Below are positions 42,952 to 51,085 of a DNA stretch of 64,000 bases, in pieces; position 1 is the stretch's first letter; every line of letters starts with the position of its first letter. Made by a program: the position numbers and the translations under genes. Source of the DNA: JAGOEY01 sp017997515 (GTDB taxonomy: Bacteria; Pseudomonadota; Gammaproteobacteria; Burkholderiales; Burkholderiaceae_C); the NCBI GenBank assembly GCA_026314275.1, contig CP111109.1:2170001-2234000 (forward strand), written 5' to 3'. The notes under the pieces are model-generated. The model saw only the letters and a program-made list of their open reading frames with translations. It ran no database searches and was not told the origin of the DNA.

Positions 42952-43857
42952 ATGCACACTGCACAAGCTGCCATCCTGGCCACCGTGCCCCCAGTTGGGC
43001 GTTATGTCTTTTTTAACCTGGCAGCCAACGCCACACCGGCCACGCTGCGCGACAGCCTGTCACGGCTGGCCCCGCTGGTCGATGGTGACCACACCCTGCT
43101 GGCGGTGGGGCCCCAACTGGTCGCAGCGCTCGGGGCGACAGTGCCCGGCCTGCGCGAGTTTCCGGCGATGACCGGCCATGGCGCTGATGTGCCGTCCACA
43201 CCCACCGCTTTGTGCTGCTGGTTGCGTGGGGATGAAAAGGGCGACCTGCTGCTGCAGGCCCGCGCCATTGAAAAGGCGGTGGCACCTGCGCTGCATTTCC
43301 ACCGCGCCGTGGACGCGTTCCGCTACAAACTCGGTGCCAGTGGCCATGGCCGCGACCTGACCGGTTACGAAGACGGCACCGAAAACCCGGACGGTGACGA
43401 AGCCGTCGCAGCCGCCCTGGTGCAAGGGCAGGGCGCGGGGCTGGACGGCTCCAGCTTTGTGGCCATGCAGCAGTGGGTGCACGACATGGATACCTTCGAA
43501 GCCACGTCCGGCACCGAGCGCGACCACATCATGGGCCGCAACCTGCAGACCAACGACGAGCTGGAAGACGCCCCCGAGTCCGCCCACGTCAAACGCACGG
43601 AGCAGGAAAGTTTTACGCCCGAGGCCTTTGTGCTGCGCCGCTCCATGCCCTGGGCGCTGGGGCAGAAGATGGGGCTGATGTTTGTCGCCTTCGGCCATTC
43701 GCTGGACGCCTACGAGGTGCAGATGCGCCGCATGGCAGGGGAAGAGGACGGCACCATCGACGGCCTTTTCAAGATATCCAAACCCGTCACCGGCAGCTAC
43801 CTGTGGTGCCCTCCGATGCAGGACGGTGCGCCCAACCTGCAACAACTGGGCCTGTAA
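42952..43857 (+). CDS. DyP-type peroxidase
   Basis: A 301-residue haem peroxidase of the DyP family, probably class B. The hallmark GYEDGTENP gives the catalytic aspartate; RDHIMGRNLQTNDEL contains the proximal-side His/Arg region, and the C-terminal part has VFVAFGHSLDAYEVQMRRM. No signal or Tat peptide, so it is cytoplasmic. No encapsulin gene is adjacent. Position directly behind oxyR suggests peroxide-responsive expression. ATG 42952 is chosen; the upstream extension runs into the palindrome. Confidence 0.93.
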   Translation: MHTAQAAILATVPPVGRYVFFNLAANATPATLRDSLSRLAPLVDGDHTLLAVGPQLVAALGATVPGLREFPAMTGHGADVPSTPTALCCWLRGDEKGDLLLQARAIEKAVAPALHFHRAVDAFRYKLGASGHGRDLTGYEDGTENPDGDEAVAAALVQGQGAGLDGSSFVAMQQWVHDMDTFEATSGTERDHIMGRNLQTNDELEDAPESAHVKRTEQESFTPEAFVLRRSMPWALGQKMGLMFVAFGHSLDAYEVQMRRMAGEEDGTIDGLFKISKPVTGSYLWCPPMQDGAPNLQQLGL

Positions 43858-43860
43858 CCC

Positions 43861-44802
43861 ATGGTGCTGCAAGCCCCGGCGCATTCGCGTTTTGCGCTGT
43901 ACCTGGATCTGGTTCGCTGGAACCGCCCTGCCGGCTGGATGCTGCTGCTGTGGCCGTCGCTGAGTGCGCTGTGGGTGGCAGCGGGTGGTTTTCCGGGCTG
44001 GCATCTGCTGGTGGTGTTTACGCTGGGCACTATCCTCATGCGCAGCGCAGGCTGCTGCATCAACGACGTGGCCGACCGCGACTTTGACCGCCACGTCAAA
44101 CGCACCGCACAACGCCCCGTCACCAGTGGCGCGCTGTCGGTCAAGGACGCGCTGGGGCTGGGCGCGTTGCTGGCGTTTGCAGCCTTTGTACTGGTGCTGA
44201 CCACCAACCCGGCCACCGTGCTGTGGTCGGTGCCCGCGCTGGCCGTGGCGCTGGTGTACCCCTATGCCAAACGCCATGTCTCCATGCCGCAGGCCGTGCT
44301 GGGCGTGGCCTTCAGCTTTGGTATTCCCATGGCCTTTGCGGCGGTGAACGGTGGCCCGCTGGGCACGGTGTTCTCAGTGCAAGCCTGGGCCGCGCTGAGC
44401 CTGCAGGGCGTGTGGGCCGCTGTGCCGCCGCTGGCGTGGCTGCTGCTGCTGGGCAACCTGTTCTGGGTGCTGGCCTACGACACCGAATACGCCATGGTCG
44501 ACCGCGACGACGACCTCAAGATCGGCATGAAAACCTCCGCCATCACGCTGGGCCGGTTTGACGTGGCGGCGATCATGCTGTTTTATGCAATTTACTTGTC
44601 AATTTGGGCTCTGGCGCTTGCCCATAAAGCGCTAGGCGCTATGTTTTATATAGCAATTGCCGTTGCCGCCGCCCAGGCCGCATGGCACTGGCACCTGATC
44701 CGCGACCGCACCCGGGACGGCTGCTTCAAGGCTTTTCGGCTGAACCACTGGGTCGGGTTTGCGGTGTTTGTGGGGGTGGCTTTGAGTGTCGGGAAGGGCT
44801 GA
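43861..44802 (+). CDS. ubiA: 4-hydroxybenzoate octaprenyltransferase
   Basis: Membrane prenyltransferase of ubiquinone synthesis, attaching octaprenyl to 4-hydroxybenzoate. It has 313 residues and about eight helices. Both Mg-diphosphate motifs are seen: NDVADRDFDRHVKRT and DTEYAMVDRDDDLKIGMKT, plus YPYAKRHVSMPQ. It starts three bases after the DyP stop. Residues around 240-268 (IYLSIWALALAHKALGAMFY) are encoded by a segment resembling the dispersed palindrome, in frame, within a transmembrane part. Confidence 0.97.
   Translation: MVLQAPAHSRFALYLDLVRWNRPAGWMLLLWPSLSALWVAAGGFPGWHLLVVFTLGTILMRSAGCCINDVADRDFDRHVKRTAQRPVTSGALSVKDALGLGALLAFAAFVLVLTTNPATVLWSVPALAVALVYPYAKRHVSMPQAVLGVAFSFGIPMAFAAVNGGPLGTVFSVQAWAALSLQGVWAAVPPLAWLLLLGNLFWVLAYDTEYAMVDRDDDLKIGMKTSAITLGRFDVAAIMLFYAIYLSIWALALAHKALGAMFYIAIAVAAAQAAWHWHLIRDRTRDGCFKAFRLNHWVGFAVFVGVALSVGKG
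44583..44665. repeat. Dispersed GCGC palindrome inside ubiA
   Basis: ATTTGGGCTCTGGCGCTTG, then CATAAAGCGCTAGGCGCT and TTTTATATAGCAATTGCC. The AT-rich arms and GCGC core stand out sharply from the GC-rich codon use on either side of ubiA. It adds no stop or frameshift. Confidence 0.65.
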
Positions 44803-44941
44803 GTTGTGGTCGGGCTATTTTTTGTAACGTTTATTACGCAATAAAGACTGCTATCCTCAAAGCTGATTTTTCAACAGATTCAATTTTTTTCCAAAGAAGG
44901 CATTGAATCAACAATTCAAATCAATTTTGAGGAAGATCGTG

Positions 44942-45946
44942 ATGGATATGGACATCGCGCAGCGTCGGCTGCGCATCATTCGGATTGCTACGGTAACAGT
45001 CGCAGCATCTTTTTTTGCCGGTTGTGCCGTTCAAACGTCACCCGTTGCTGTCCAGGAGTCCACGCAGACCGTGGCTGCGCAAAGAAGTGCCCAGCAAGCG
45101 GTTGTTGCGACTCCTCCTGCAAAACCCGTATTGAAGAGAAAAATTGCGCTTGGTCGTATTACCAACGAAACGACGTATGGGCGCTCTCTTTTGCGTGATG
45201 CTTCCGGTGACCCTCTTGGTAAGCAAGTAACTGATTTGTTGAGCAAGTCACTCACAGAGTCAGGGGCGTATTTGGTTTTTGAAAGACCTGATATCGCAAA
45301 GCTGAAGGACGAGAGTCAGTTGACGGGCACCAAACTGAATCTGATTGGTGTGGACGCACTGATCGTGGGTTCGCTGACAGAGTTTGGACGCAAGGCTGTT
45401 GGGCAGACGGGCTTTGTGTCATCGAGCAAAAAGCAGATAGCTTTTGCGAAAGTTGACTTGCGCCTGGTGGATACAACAACCGGTCAAGTTGTATTTGCAA
45501 CTTCGGGGGCCGGTGAGTCCTCGACAGAAGCCGCCTCTACATTCGGCTTTGGCTCACAAGCTGCTTATGACGGAACGCTGAACGATTCAGCAATCCGCCA
45601 AGCTGTCTCTGAGGCGGTAAACCGTCTTTCGACCCAAATGGCCGCACGCCCGTGGCAGACCTATTTCCTATCTGCGGAGCAAGGGAGACTCTTTGTTGCC
45701 GGTGGCAAGTCTCAGGGGTTGAAGCCCGGCATGTTGTTCTCCGTGCAGACGGCAGGTGAAAAAATCAAGTCGCCCCAAACAGGTTTTGACATCACTTTGC
45801 CTGGAAAGGAAGTGGCCCAGATCCGAATTGATTCGAATTTTGGCGATTCCGAGGCCACCGAAGGCTCGGTAGTGAGTCTGGTGAGTGGGGCCGTGCAGGG
45901 TTTCAAACTGGACCAGCTGGTCGTGCGTGTGAAGGAGGGCTCTTGA
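44942..45946 (+). CDS. CsgG/HfaB-family lipoprotein
   Basis: A 334-residue outer-membrane-type lipoprotein with lipobox FFAGC (Cys about 27). The CsgG-like domain runs from residue 75: KRKIALGRITNETTYGRSLL, VTDLLSKSLTESGAYLVFERPD, NLIGVDALIVGSLTEFGRK and IAFAKVDLRLVDTTTGQVV. The C-terminal 80 residues form a separate beta domain (LFVAGGKSQGLKPGMLFSVQT). GAGGA lies 8 bases before ATG 44942. It heads a four-gene operon with one- to four-base overlaps. The homologous neisserial set includes GNA1162. The operon is AT-richer than its surroundings. No curli genes are present. Confidence 0.88.
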   Translation: MDMDIAQRRLRIIRIATVTVAASFFAGCAVQTSPVAVQESTQTVAAQRSAQQAVVATPPAKPVLKRKIALGRITNETTYGRSLLRDASGDPLGKQVTDLLSKSLTESGAYLVFERPDIAKLKDESQLTGTKLNLIGVDALIVGSLTEFGRKAVGQTGFVSSSKKQIAFAKVDLRLVDTTTGQVVFATSGAGESSTEAASTFGFGSQAAYDGTLNDSAIRQAVSEAVNRLSTQMAARPWQTYFLSAEQGRLFVAGGKSQGLKPGMLFSVQTAGEKIKSPQTGFDITLPGKEVAQIRIDSNFGDSEATEGSVVSLVSGAVQGFKLDQLVVRVKEGS

Positions 45947-46281
45947 TGCAAGGCAAGAAATGGATGTTTGCCAGCATTTCCGCTGGTGTCTTGGTGCTGC
46001 TGACTGGCTGTGTACAGTACCCCACCGAACAAAAAAGCGTGGTGGATCTACGACCACAGATTTCTTTTCGAGTTAACTTAGCCGATGCAAGAATCCAAGA
46101 GGCGCGTGTCCTGGTTGATGGGCTCGACGCGGGTCGCCTGGGCGATTTTCTGGATGGAAAAGGTGCGCTGAGAGTTTTGCCAGGAAGTCACGACGTGCGT
46201 GTGGTGCTTGGTGCTGAAGTACTGTTGGATGAGCGTGCTTACCTTGGAGACGGCGTGGCTCGCCCGTTTATTGTTAAATGA
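45946..46281 (+). CDS. Small lipoprotein of the CsgG-DUF4810-DUF799 operon, unrecognised
   Basis: A 111-residue lipoprotein with lipobox LLTGC (Cys about 21). The mature part looks like one beta-sandwich domain: ISFRVNLADARIQEARVLVDGLDAGRLGDF and LPGSHDVRVVLGAEVLLDER, with an 'xVxVDGxxxG' strand-turn resembling PEGA domains. I do not recognise an exact family. ATG shares one base with the CsgG stop and overlaps the next gene by four. This gene is the unusual member of the cluster. Confidence 0.75.
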   Translation: MQGKKWMFASISAGVLVLLTGCVQYPTEQKSVVDLRPQISFRVNLADARIQEARVLVDGLDAGRLGDFLDGKGALRVLPGSHDVRVVLGAEVLLDERAYLGDGVARPFIVK

Positions 46282-46652
46282 AAATCGCAATGAAAACACT
46301 GGGTCTTGCGCTGTTCAGTTTGTGTTTGGTGGGGTGTGCGACCCCAGGGCTTTACCAATGGGGCGGCTACGACGCCATGTTGTATGCGTCTTATAAGAGC
46401 CCGGAGAAGGCGGTGGAGTTTCGCCAAGGGCTAGAAACGCATGTCACAAAGATGGAGCAGTCTCAGCAAAAAGTTGCCCCAGGCCTCTATGCTGAGCTGG
46501 GTACGGCCTATCTGCAGGCAGGGGATAAGACGAAAGCGGTAGCCATGTATGCCAAGGAGCGTGCTGCTTGGCCCGAAAGCAAGGGGTTGATGGATACGCT
46601 CATTAAGAATATTGATAAACCCACAGGTGAAAAAGCAGAGGCTAAGTCATGA
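46278..46652 (+). CDS. DUF4810 family lipoprotein
   Basis: A 124-residue lipoprotein. Lipobox CLVGC (Cys about 20) is followed by the family motif PGLYQWGGYDAMLYASYKSPE and an alpha-helical repeat (LYAELGTAYLQAGDKTKAVAMYAKERAAWPES) that looks TPR-like. It overlaps both neighbours by four bases. DUF4810 and DUF799 proteins occur together as envelope lipoproteins with a CsgG-like partner. Confidence 0.9.
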   Translation: MKIAMKTLGLALFSLCLVGCATPGLYQWGGYDAMLYASYKSPEKAVEFRQGLETHVTKMEQSQQKVAPGLYAELGTAYLQAGDKTKAVAMYAKERAAWPESKGLMDTLIKNIDKPTGEKAEAKS

Positions 46653-47272
46653 AGGCGATCAAATGGATGCTTTGCATTTTGGCTGTCGCGTTGACGGGGT
46701 GTGTAACGGCACCAGCCAAAAAAGACTTGAGTGCGTTTCACACAGCGACGCCCCGGTCGATTCTGGTGGTTCCGGCGGTTAACAAGTCGCTGGACGTTGA
46801 CGCACCTAACTACCTGCTTTCAACGCTGACCCTGCCATTGGCCGAAAAGGGGTTCTACATATTCCCCGTCAACACCGCGAAATTTGTGTTGGAGCAGGAG
46901 GGGCTGTACGAAGGGGAGCAAATTCACCACCAGCCCCCAGAGACGCTGGCGCAGCTGTTTGGTGCCGATGCTGTTCTGTATGTAACCATCAATCGTTGGG
47001 ATGCGCAGTACCTTGTGCTTGCTGCCACGGTGACCGTGGAGTTTGATTACCGGATGGTCGGAAAGGATGGTACGGAGCTGTGGAGCGCGACCCAGAGGAT
47101 GCAGTATTCCCCTGGCAACAATGGCGGCGGATTGGTGGGTGCATTGGTTTCTGCAGCTTTGGCGCGTATGGCACCCAACTATCTTCCGCTGACCCAGCAA
47201 GCCAACCAACAGGTGTTTGTCCTCGGACCTAATGCGATTCCTGATGGGCCTTACCGACCAGTGAAGAAGTGA
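46649..47272 (+). CDS. DUF799 (GNA1162-like) lipoprotein
   Basis: A 207-residue lipoprotein with lipobox VALTGC (Cys about 18). The DUF799 core includes PRSILVVPAVNKSLDVDAPNY, LPLAEKGFYIFPVNTA, LAQLFGADAVLYVTINRWD and TVTVEFDYRMVGKDGTELW. GNA1162 of Neisseria, the structural prototype, resembles TolB/CsgG-like alpha-beta domains. It is the last gene of the operon. Confidence 0.9.
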   Translation: MKAIKWMLCILAVALTGCVTAPAKKDLSAFHTATPRSILVVPAVNKSLDVDAPNYLLSTLTLPLAEKGFYIFPVNTAKFVLEQEGLYEGEQIHHQPPETLAQLFGADAVLYVTINRWDAQYLVLAATVTVEFDYRMVGKDGTELWSATQRMQYSPGNNGGGLVGALVSAALARMAPNYLPLTQQANQQVFVLGPNAIPDGPYRPVKK

Positions 47273-47351
47273 TGCTGTATTCACAGCCGCAGCTTTTGGA
47301 TCGGGCTTCGTTCTGTTCCTTGCAAATGCTTGTGGATTGAAAGATGATTTT

Positions 47352-47379
47352 TATACTCTTTTTTATTAAAAAAAGTATA
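47352..47379. promoter_or_regulatory. AT-rich inverted repeat, probable operator of the XRE gene
   Basis: TATACT at 47352-47357 and AGTATA at 47374-47379 are inverted, joined by T6 and A7 runs. It ends 9 bases before the XRE start codon, fitting an autoregulatory operator overlapping the promoter. Confidence 0.6.
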
Positions 47380-47388
47380 TTAACGATC

Positions 47389-47695
47389 ATGTCCAATGAG
47401 CTGATCACCCGCCTTACCCTGGCCCGCAAAGCCGCCAAACTCACCCAGGCCGAATTGGCCGAACGCGCGGGCCTGTCGCGTATGACGGTGCAGCGGCTGG
47501 AGGGGTGACCTCGATCCGCGTTATTCCACGCTGGCCGAAATGGCCCGGGTGCTGGGTATGGACCTGATCGCCGTGCCCAGCGACCTGCGGCCCAGTCTGC
47601 AGGTCTTTATCCAGGCGGGTGCTCAGTTCCTGGGGCAGCCCGGAGAGGTGAATGCGCCGCCCTCGGTCATCGACGGCCTGAGCCGGGGCGGCTGA
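47389..47695 (+). pseudogene. XRE/HipB-like regulator, frameshifted
   Basis: The first 39 codons encode a helix-turn-helix (LTLARKAAKLTQAELAERAG, LSRMTVQRLEG) and then hit TGA within GAGGGGTGA. The next 60 codons continue in the shifted frame (DLDPRYSTLAEMARVLGMDL, VPSDLRPSLQVFIQAGAQF, SVIDGLSRGG) to 47695. A one-base loss in the G run at about 47511-47514 explains it. Restored, it would be about 101 residues, similar to HipB-type antitoxins, but no hipA follows. Confidence 0.75.
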
Positions 47696-47842
47696 ACCCC
47701 CTCGCGTTGGACTGCGCATGCAGCCTTCCATCCGTTACCTGCGTTTGTACCTGCACCGCCCGGCCAGCCAAGGTGGCGAGTTTGCTGCGCGTGCCCCGGC
47801 ATCTGGCGCTGCTGCGGGATGTGGTTGGGCGGGCCCGCTGAG

Positions 47843-47906
47843 GTTATTTGCTATTAAATATATAGCTGTTAACGTCCATTCACAGGGCGCTAGAGGCCTG
47901 TTTAAT
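47843..47906. repeat. Dispersed GCGC palindrome; rest of 47696-47940 without a recognised gene
   Basis: TATTAAATATATAGCTGTTAA, a loop, GGGCGCTAGAGGCCTG. The surrounding gap between the XRE remnant and the SMR gene has an open frame from 47718 (MQPSIRYLRLYLHRP), but its sequence is low in conservation signals and crosses the repeat. Confidence 0.75.
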
Positions 47907-47940
47907 GCTGATTCGAAGGGTGGCGGTTTCTTGGGCGCGG

Positions 47941-48279
47941 TTAATGCCCCGCCGTCTTCGAAAACAGCTGGATGACGCCCACCCCCGCCACAATCATCGC
48001 CATACCAATCAAAGCGGCGGTGTCCAGTTTTTCGCCGTACACCGCCCAGCCCACCACCGAAATCAACACGATGCCCAGGCCCGACCACACGGCGTAAACC
48101 ACGCCTGTGGGGATACTTTTCATCACCTGGGCCAGCAGGTAGAACGAAATGCAGTACCCCAGGCCCGCGAGCAGGCTGGGCCCCAGGCGGGTGAAGCCGT
48201 CGGACGCCTTGAGGGCGGTGGTGGCCATCACTTCCGACAGGATGGCCGCGCCCAGCAGCGCGGCGGGTGGGATGCTCAT
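47941..48279 (-). CDS. Small multidrug resistance (SMR/EmrE) family transporter
   Basis: A 112-residue, four-helix SMR protein. The essential membrane glutamate is E16 in ILSEVMATTALKASDGF; YAVWSGLGIVLISVVGW and GMAMIVAGVGVIQLFS match helices 3 and 4. It acts as an antiparallel dimer exchanging protons for cationic compounds or guanidinium derivatives. Its ATG overlaps the proC stop by four bases, so it is in the same operon as proC. Confidence 0.93.
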   Translation of the reverse strand: MSIPPAALLGAAILSEVMATTALKASDGFTRLGPSLLAGLGYCISFYLLAQVMKSIPTGVVYAVWSGLGIVLISVVGWAVYGEKLDTAALIGMAMIVAGVGVIQLFSKTAGH

Positions 48280-49121
48280 GCGGGTGTGCCGAACTCGTCG
48301 CCCAGCGCGGCGGCACGGGTTTGGGCCGCCTGCATGGCCTGCACAAACGCGGCCTTGACGCCGCTGGTTTCCATGCTGGTGAGCGCGGCGTAGGTGGTGC
48401 CGCCTTTGGAGGTGACCCGTTCACGCAGCAGTTCCAGCGGGTCGGTGGACGCACTGGCCAGCTCGGCCGCGCCAGTGAAGGTGCCGATGGCCAACTGGCG
48501 CGCCTGGGTTTCGGTCAGGCCCATGCCGGTGCCTGCCTGCACCATGGCTTCGAGGAAATAGAACACATAGGCCGGGCCGGAGCCGGACAGCGCGGTCACG
48601 GCGTCGAGGTGCGACTCTTCCCCCAGCCACACATGGGCACCGGTGGTGGCGACCACGGCTTCGACCAGGTCGCGCTCCTGCGCCGATACGGCGGCGCGCG
48701 CAAACAGGCCGGTCATGCCTTTGCCAACGAGTGCGGGGGTGTTGGGCATGGCGCGCACGATACGTTCGCTACCCAGCCACTGGGCGATGCTGTCCGAGCG
48801 AATGCCGGCGGCCACACTGAGGTGCAGCGCGTGCTGGGTGTGGGCACGGGCCTGCGCGGCGGCGTCGCGGAAGGTCTGGGGTTTGACGGCCCACACCACC
48901 AGCGCGCAGCGGGCCAGCGCGGCGCTGGGGGCTTCCTGGGCGGTGATGCCGAACTGCTGCTGCAGGCGTTCGCGGGCCTCGGCCCAGGGCTCGACGATCT
49001 CGATGCGGCCGGCGTCCAGGCCCTGGTGGATCAGGCCGCCAATGATGGCGCTGGCCATGTTGCCGCCGCCGATGAAGGCGATGGTGGTGTCGGGGGCTGT
49101 GGGTTTGGGTGTGGTGCGCAT
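48276..49121 (-). CDS. proC: Pyrroline-5-carboxylate reductase
   Basis: Last enzyme of proline synthesis, reducing pyrroline-5-carboxylate with NAD(P)H. It has 281 residues. The Rossmann motif is IAFIGGGNMASAIIGGL; VVWAVKPQT, RAMPNTPALVGKG and the C-terminal VTALSGSGPAYVFYFLEAM with VTSKGGTTYAAL are all present. ATG 49121 precedes the Rossmann strand by about 12 residues. It is four bases after the phytase-like gene and overlaps the SMR gene. Confidence 0.97.
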   Translation of the reverse strand: MRTTPKPTAPDTTIAFIGGGNMASAIIGGLIHQGLDAGRIEIVEPWAEARERLQQQFGITAQEAPSAALARCALVVWAVKPQTFRDAAAQARAHTQHALHLSVAAGIRSDSIAQWLGSERIVRAMPNTPALVGKGMTGLFARAAVSAQERDLVEAVVATTGAHVWLGEESHLDAVTALSGSGPAYVFYFLEAMVQAGTGMGLTETQARQLAIGTFTGAAELASASTDPLELLRERVTSKGGTTYAALTSMETSGVKAAFVQAMQAAQTRAAALGDEFGTPA

Positions 49122-49125
49122 GGGT

Positions 49126-50304
49126 TTACTCGATGAATTCAAAGGCGGCGAATTGGGTGGTCTGGGCCGAGCGGAAATTGTCGTCGCTGACAACCACCAA
49201 GGTGCGGCTGCTGCGGTTGCCGTGCTGCAGCGCCGGGCCCCAGGTCATACCTTCGGTATTGTCCAGGCGGCTGAGCCCGAGTGTGGCGAAGTCGGCCACC
49301 AGGGTTTTGGGCGCGGGCTGGTGGTTGGCGGCTGTAAGTTGCGGCAGCGCCAGCGTGTCAGTGCCCGCGCGGGTGTCGATGCGGTACAGCCGCAGCGAGT
49401 TGCCCTGGCCCATCACGTAGGCACGCTCCAGCACCAGCATCTGGTGGGCGTCCTGCATCAGCACTTCGCTGATGCCGTTGTCGGCGTACACGGTGGGCGG
49501 TATGACGCCGGGCAGCGGGCCCCGCGCCGGAATCGGGTCGAGCACATAGGCAATCTGGCGCAGCACCCGGCCCGACGCCACATCCACGGCGGTGATGCGG
49601 CAGGGGCCACCGAGGGCACCGATGCGCGGCAGCGGGCCGTCCTGGATCAGCGCGTCTTCCATGGCCAGCCAGGCGGTGCGCCCGTCAGGTGTGAGCGCCA
49701 GGCCTTCCAGCGTCTGGTTGTCGCGCGGCCCGGTGCCGCCGCCCAGGTTGGCGTCGAACATGGCGGGCAGGGTGATGTTGCGCACCCAGCGGCCATCGGC
49801 CTGGCTCTCATGCAGCGCGGGGCCCATACCCCGGGTGACTGTGCCTTCGCTTGTCCACAGGAGGTTGCCGCCCGGCAACCAGCGGATGGCTTCGGGGTCG
49901 GGCACTTCCTCGTGGGCTTGGGCGCGGCGGCTGTTGGGGAAGGGGCTGCCATCGGCCCGCAGCAGGGGCGTGACGCTGTGCAGCACCGGGGTGCCCAGGC
50001 CGGTTGCGGTCAGTGCAATACGTGCGGTGTAGAAACGTGCCGGGTTCAGCTGCGAGCGGTCATCACTGACCAGTACATACAGGCCGCTGGCCGGGTCGTA
50101 GTCAATGCCCGACAGCCCGCCCACCACCGTGCCCTGAAAGTCCATCCGGTGCGGCAGCGTGGCCTCGCCGATCAAGCGCAGGCGGGGGGTGTTGCTTGTG
50201 CCGGAGGGGATTTTGTTGCCTGTAGCAGGCGGCGGCTGGCCACAACCCACCAGGCCGAACAGACCCGCCCCCAGCAGGGCGCGGCGTGTGAGGGCGTTTG
50301 TCAT
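49126..50304 (-). CDS. Phytase-like / esterase-like lipoprotein (PF13449)
   Basis: A 392-residue exported protein with lipobox LFGLVGC (Cys about 21). The domain is the 'esterase-like activity of phytase' family: GLSGIDYDPASGLYVLVSDDR, PDPEAIRWLPGGNLLWTSEG, DNQTLEGLALTPDGRTAWLAME and NTEGMTWGPAL with repeated D-x-x-G-x-x-x turns of a beta-propeller. The substrate is unknown. It is first of an operon with proC and the SMR gene and is divergent from the ribosomal operon. Confidence 0.88.
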   Translation of the reverse strand: MTNALTRRALLGAGLFGLVGCGQPPPATGNKIPSGTSNTPRLRLIGEATLPHRMDFQGTVVGGLSGIDYDPASGLYVLVSDDRSQLNPARFYTARIALTATGLGTPVLHSVTPLLRADGSPFPNSRRAQAHEEVPDPEAIRWLPGGNLLWTSEGTVTRGMGPALHESQADGRWVRNITLPAMFDANLGGGTGPRDNQTLEGLALTPDGRTAWLAMEDALIQDGPLPRIGALGGPCRITAVDVASGRVLRQIAYVLDPIPARGPLPGVIPPTVYADNGISEVLMQDAHQMLVLERAYVMGQGNSLRLYRIDTRAGTDTLALPQLTAANHQPAPKTLVADFATLGLSRLDNTEGMTWGPALQHGNRSSRTLVVVSDDNFRSAQTTQFAAFEFIE

Positions 50305-50356
50305 GGCGGGGAGTTTATGCGGCGTGGTGGCGGCGCTGATGCCAGGAATTTACAAG

Positions 50357-50409
50357 AAAATGGCCTCTGCTGCCCTGTTTATAAGCGCATACAGCTATTA
50401 AATTCATAG
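50357..50409. repeat. Dispersed GCGC palindrome upstream of the ribosomal operon
   Basis: AAAATGGCCTCTGCTGCCC, a loop, TAAGCGCATACAGCTATTAA. It is diverged in the first core. It lies in the 403-bp divergent gap between the phytase-like gene and rplN; the remainder holds the rplN promoter and its leader, and no further gene is seen. Confidence 0.65.
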
Positions 50410-50535
50410 TAAAAGCTGTCCTCGGCTGGTGTGGCTGGCCTGCCCCGGGGCCTGTGCTGGGCGGCGGCGGATGTATTTGTGCAACGCGGTGTGCGGTATT
50501 TGCACATTTCTGCGTGAATTAGGCGCAAAGGGTTG

Positions 50536-50564
50536 TTGACAGTCCGAAGTATCTTTGACAGAAT
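50536..50564 (+). promoter_or_regulatory. Sigma-70 promoter of the spc-alpha operon
   Basis: TTGACA at 50536-50541, a 17-base spacer and CAGAAT at 50559-50564. The perfect -35 fits strong ribosomal expression. It leaves a leader of roughly 135 bases before rplN. Confidence 0.7.
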
Positions 50565-50707
50565 CGTGGGCTTCGCTTGAAAGAGCGTAAGTTCTTGCCC
50601 AATAAGATGCGTTGTGAATGGTTTGCAGCGCGGACGACGGGCCCAAGACTGACTAGGTGGCTGGCTATGAAGCTGGTTTACCCGGTACAAGTTGGGAATA
50701 TTGAAAA

Positions 50708-51076
50708 ATGATCCAGACAGAATCTCGGTTAGAGGTTGCCGACAATACCGGCGCTAAATCCGTCCTGTGCATCAAGGTGCTCGGCGGTTCCAAGCGTCGC
50801 TATGCAAGCGTTGGCGACATCATCAAGGTGAGCATTAAAGAAGCTGCTCCGCGCGGTCGCGTCAAAAAAGGCGAGATCTACAGTGCGGTGGTGGTTCGTA
50901 CAGCCAAGGGCATCCGCCGTGGCGATGGCTCCCTCGTCAAATTCGACGGCAACGCAGCAGTGTTGCTCAATGCAAAGCTGGAGCCTATCGGCACCCGTAT
51001 CTTTGGACCCGTGACGCGTGAACTGCGTACCGAAAAGTTCATGAAGATCGTGTCCCTGGCTCCTGAAGTTCTTTAA
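50708..51076 (+). CDS. rplN: 50S ribosomal protein L14
   Basis: A 122-residue universal large-subunit protein, binding 23S rRNA near the factor-binding site. It starts MIQTESRLEVADNTGAKSVL and contains KEAAPRGRVKKGEIYSAVVV. It is first in this operon: the genes that normally precede it (rpsQ, rpmC, rplP) are not upstream, so the S10 and spc clusters are separated here. Confidence 0.98.
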   Translation: MIQTESRLEVADNTGAKSVLCIKVLGGSKRRYASVGDIIKVSIKEAAPRGRVKKGEIYSAVVVRTAKGIRRGDGSLVKFDGNAAVLLNAKLEPIGTRIFGPVTRELRTEKFMKIVSLAPEVL

Positions 51077-51085
51077 GGACGTGCC

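Noticed and set aside
44942..45946. Curli secretion (csg) operon
   Set aside because: Only the CsgG-like domain is present; no CsgA/B/E/F genes, and the neighbours are DUF4810 and DUF799 lipoproteins.
47718..47975. 85-codon frame after the broken XRE gene as a HipA remnant
   Set aside because: No HipA motif is visible and the frame runs through a dispersed palindrome.
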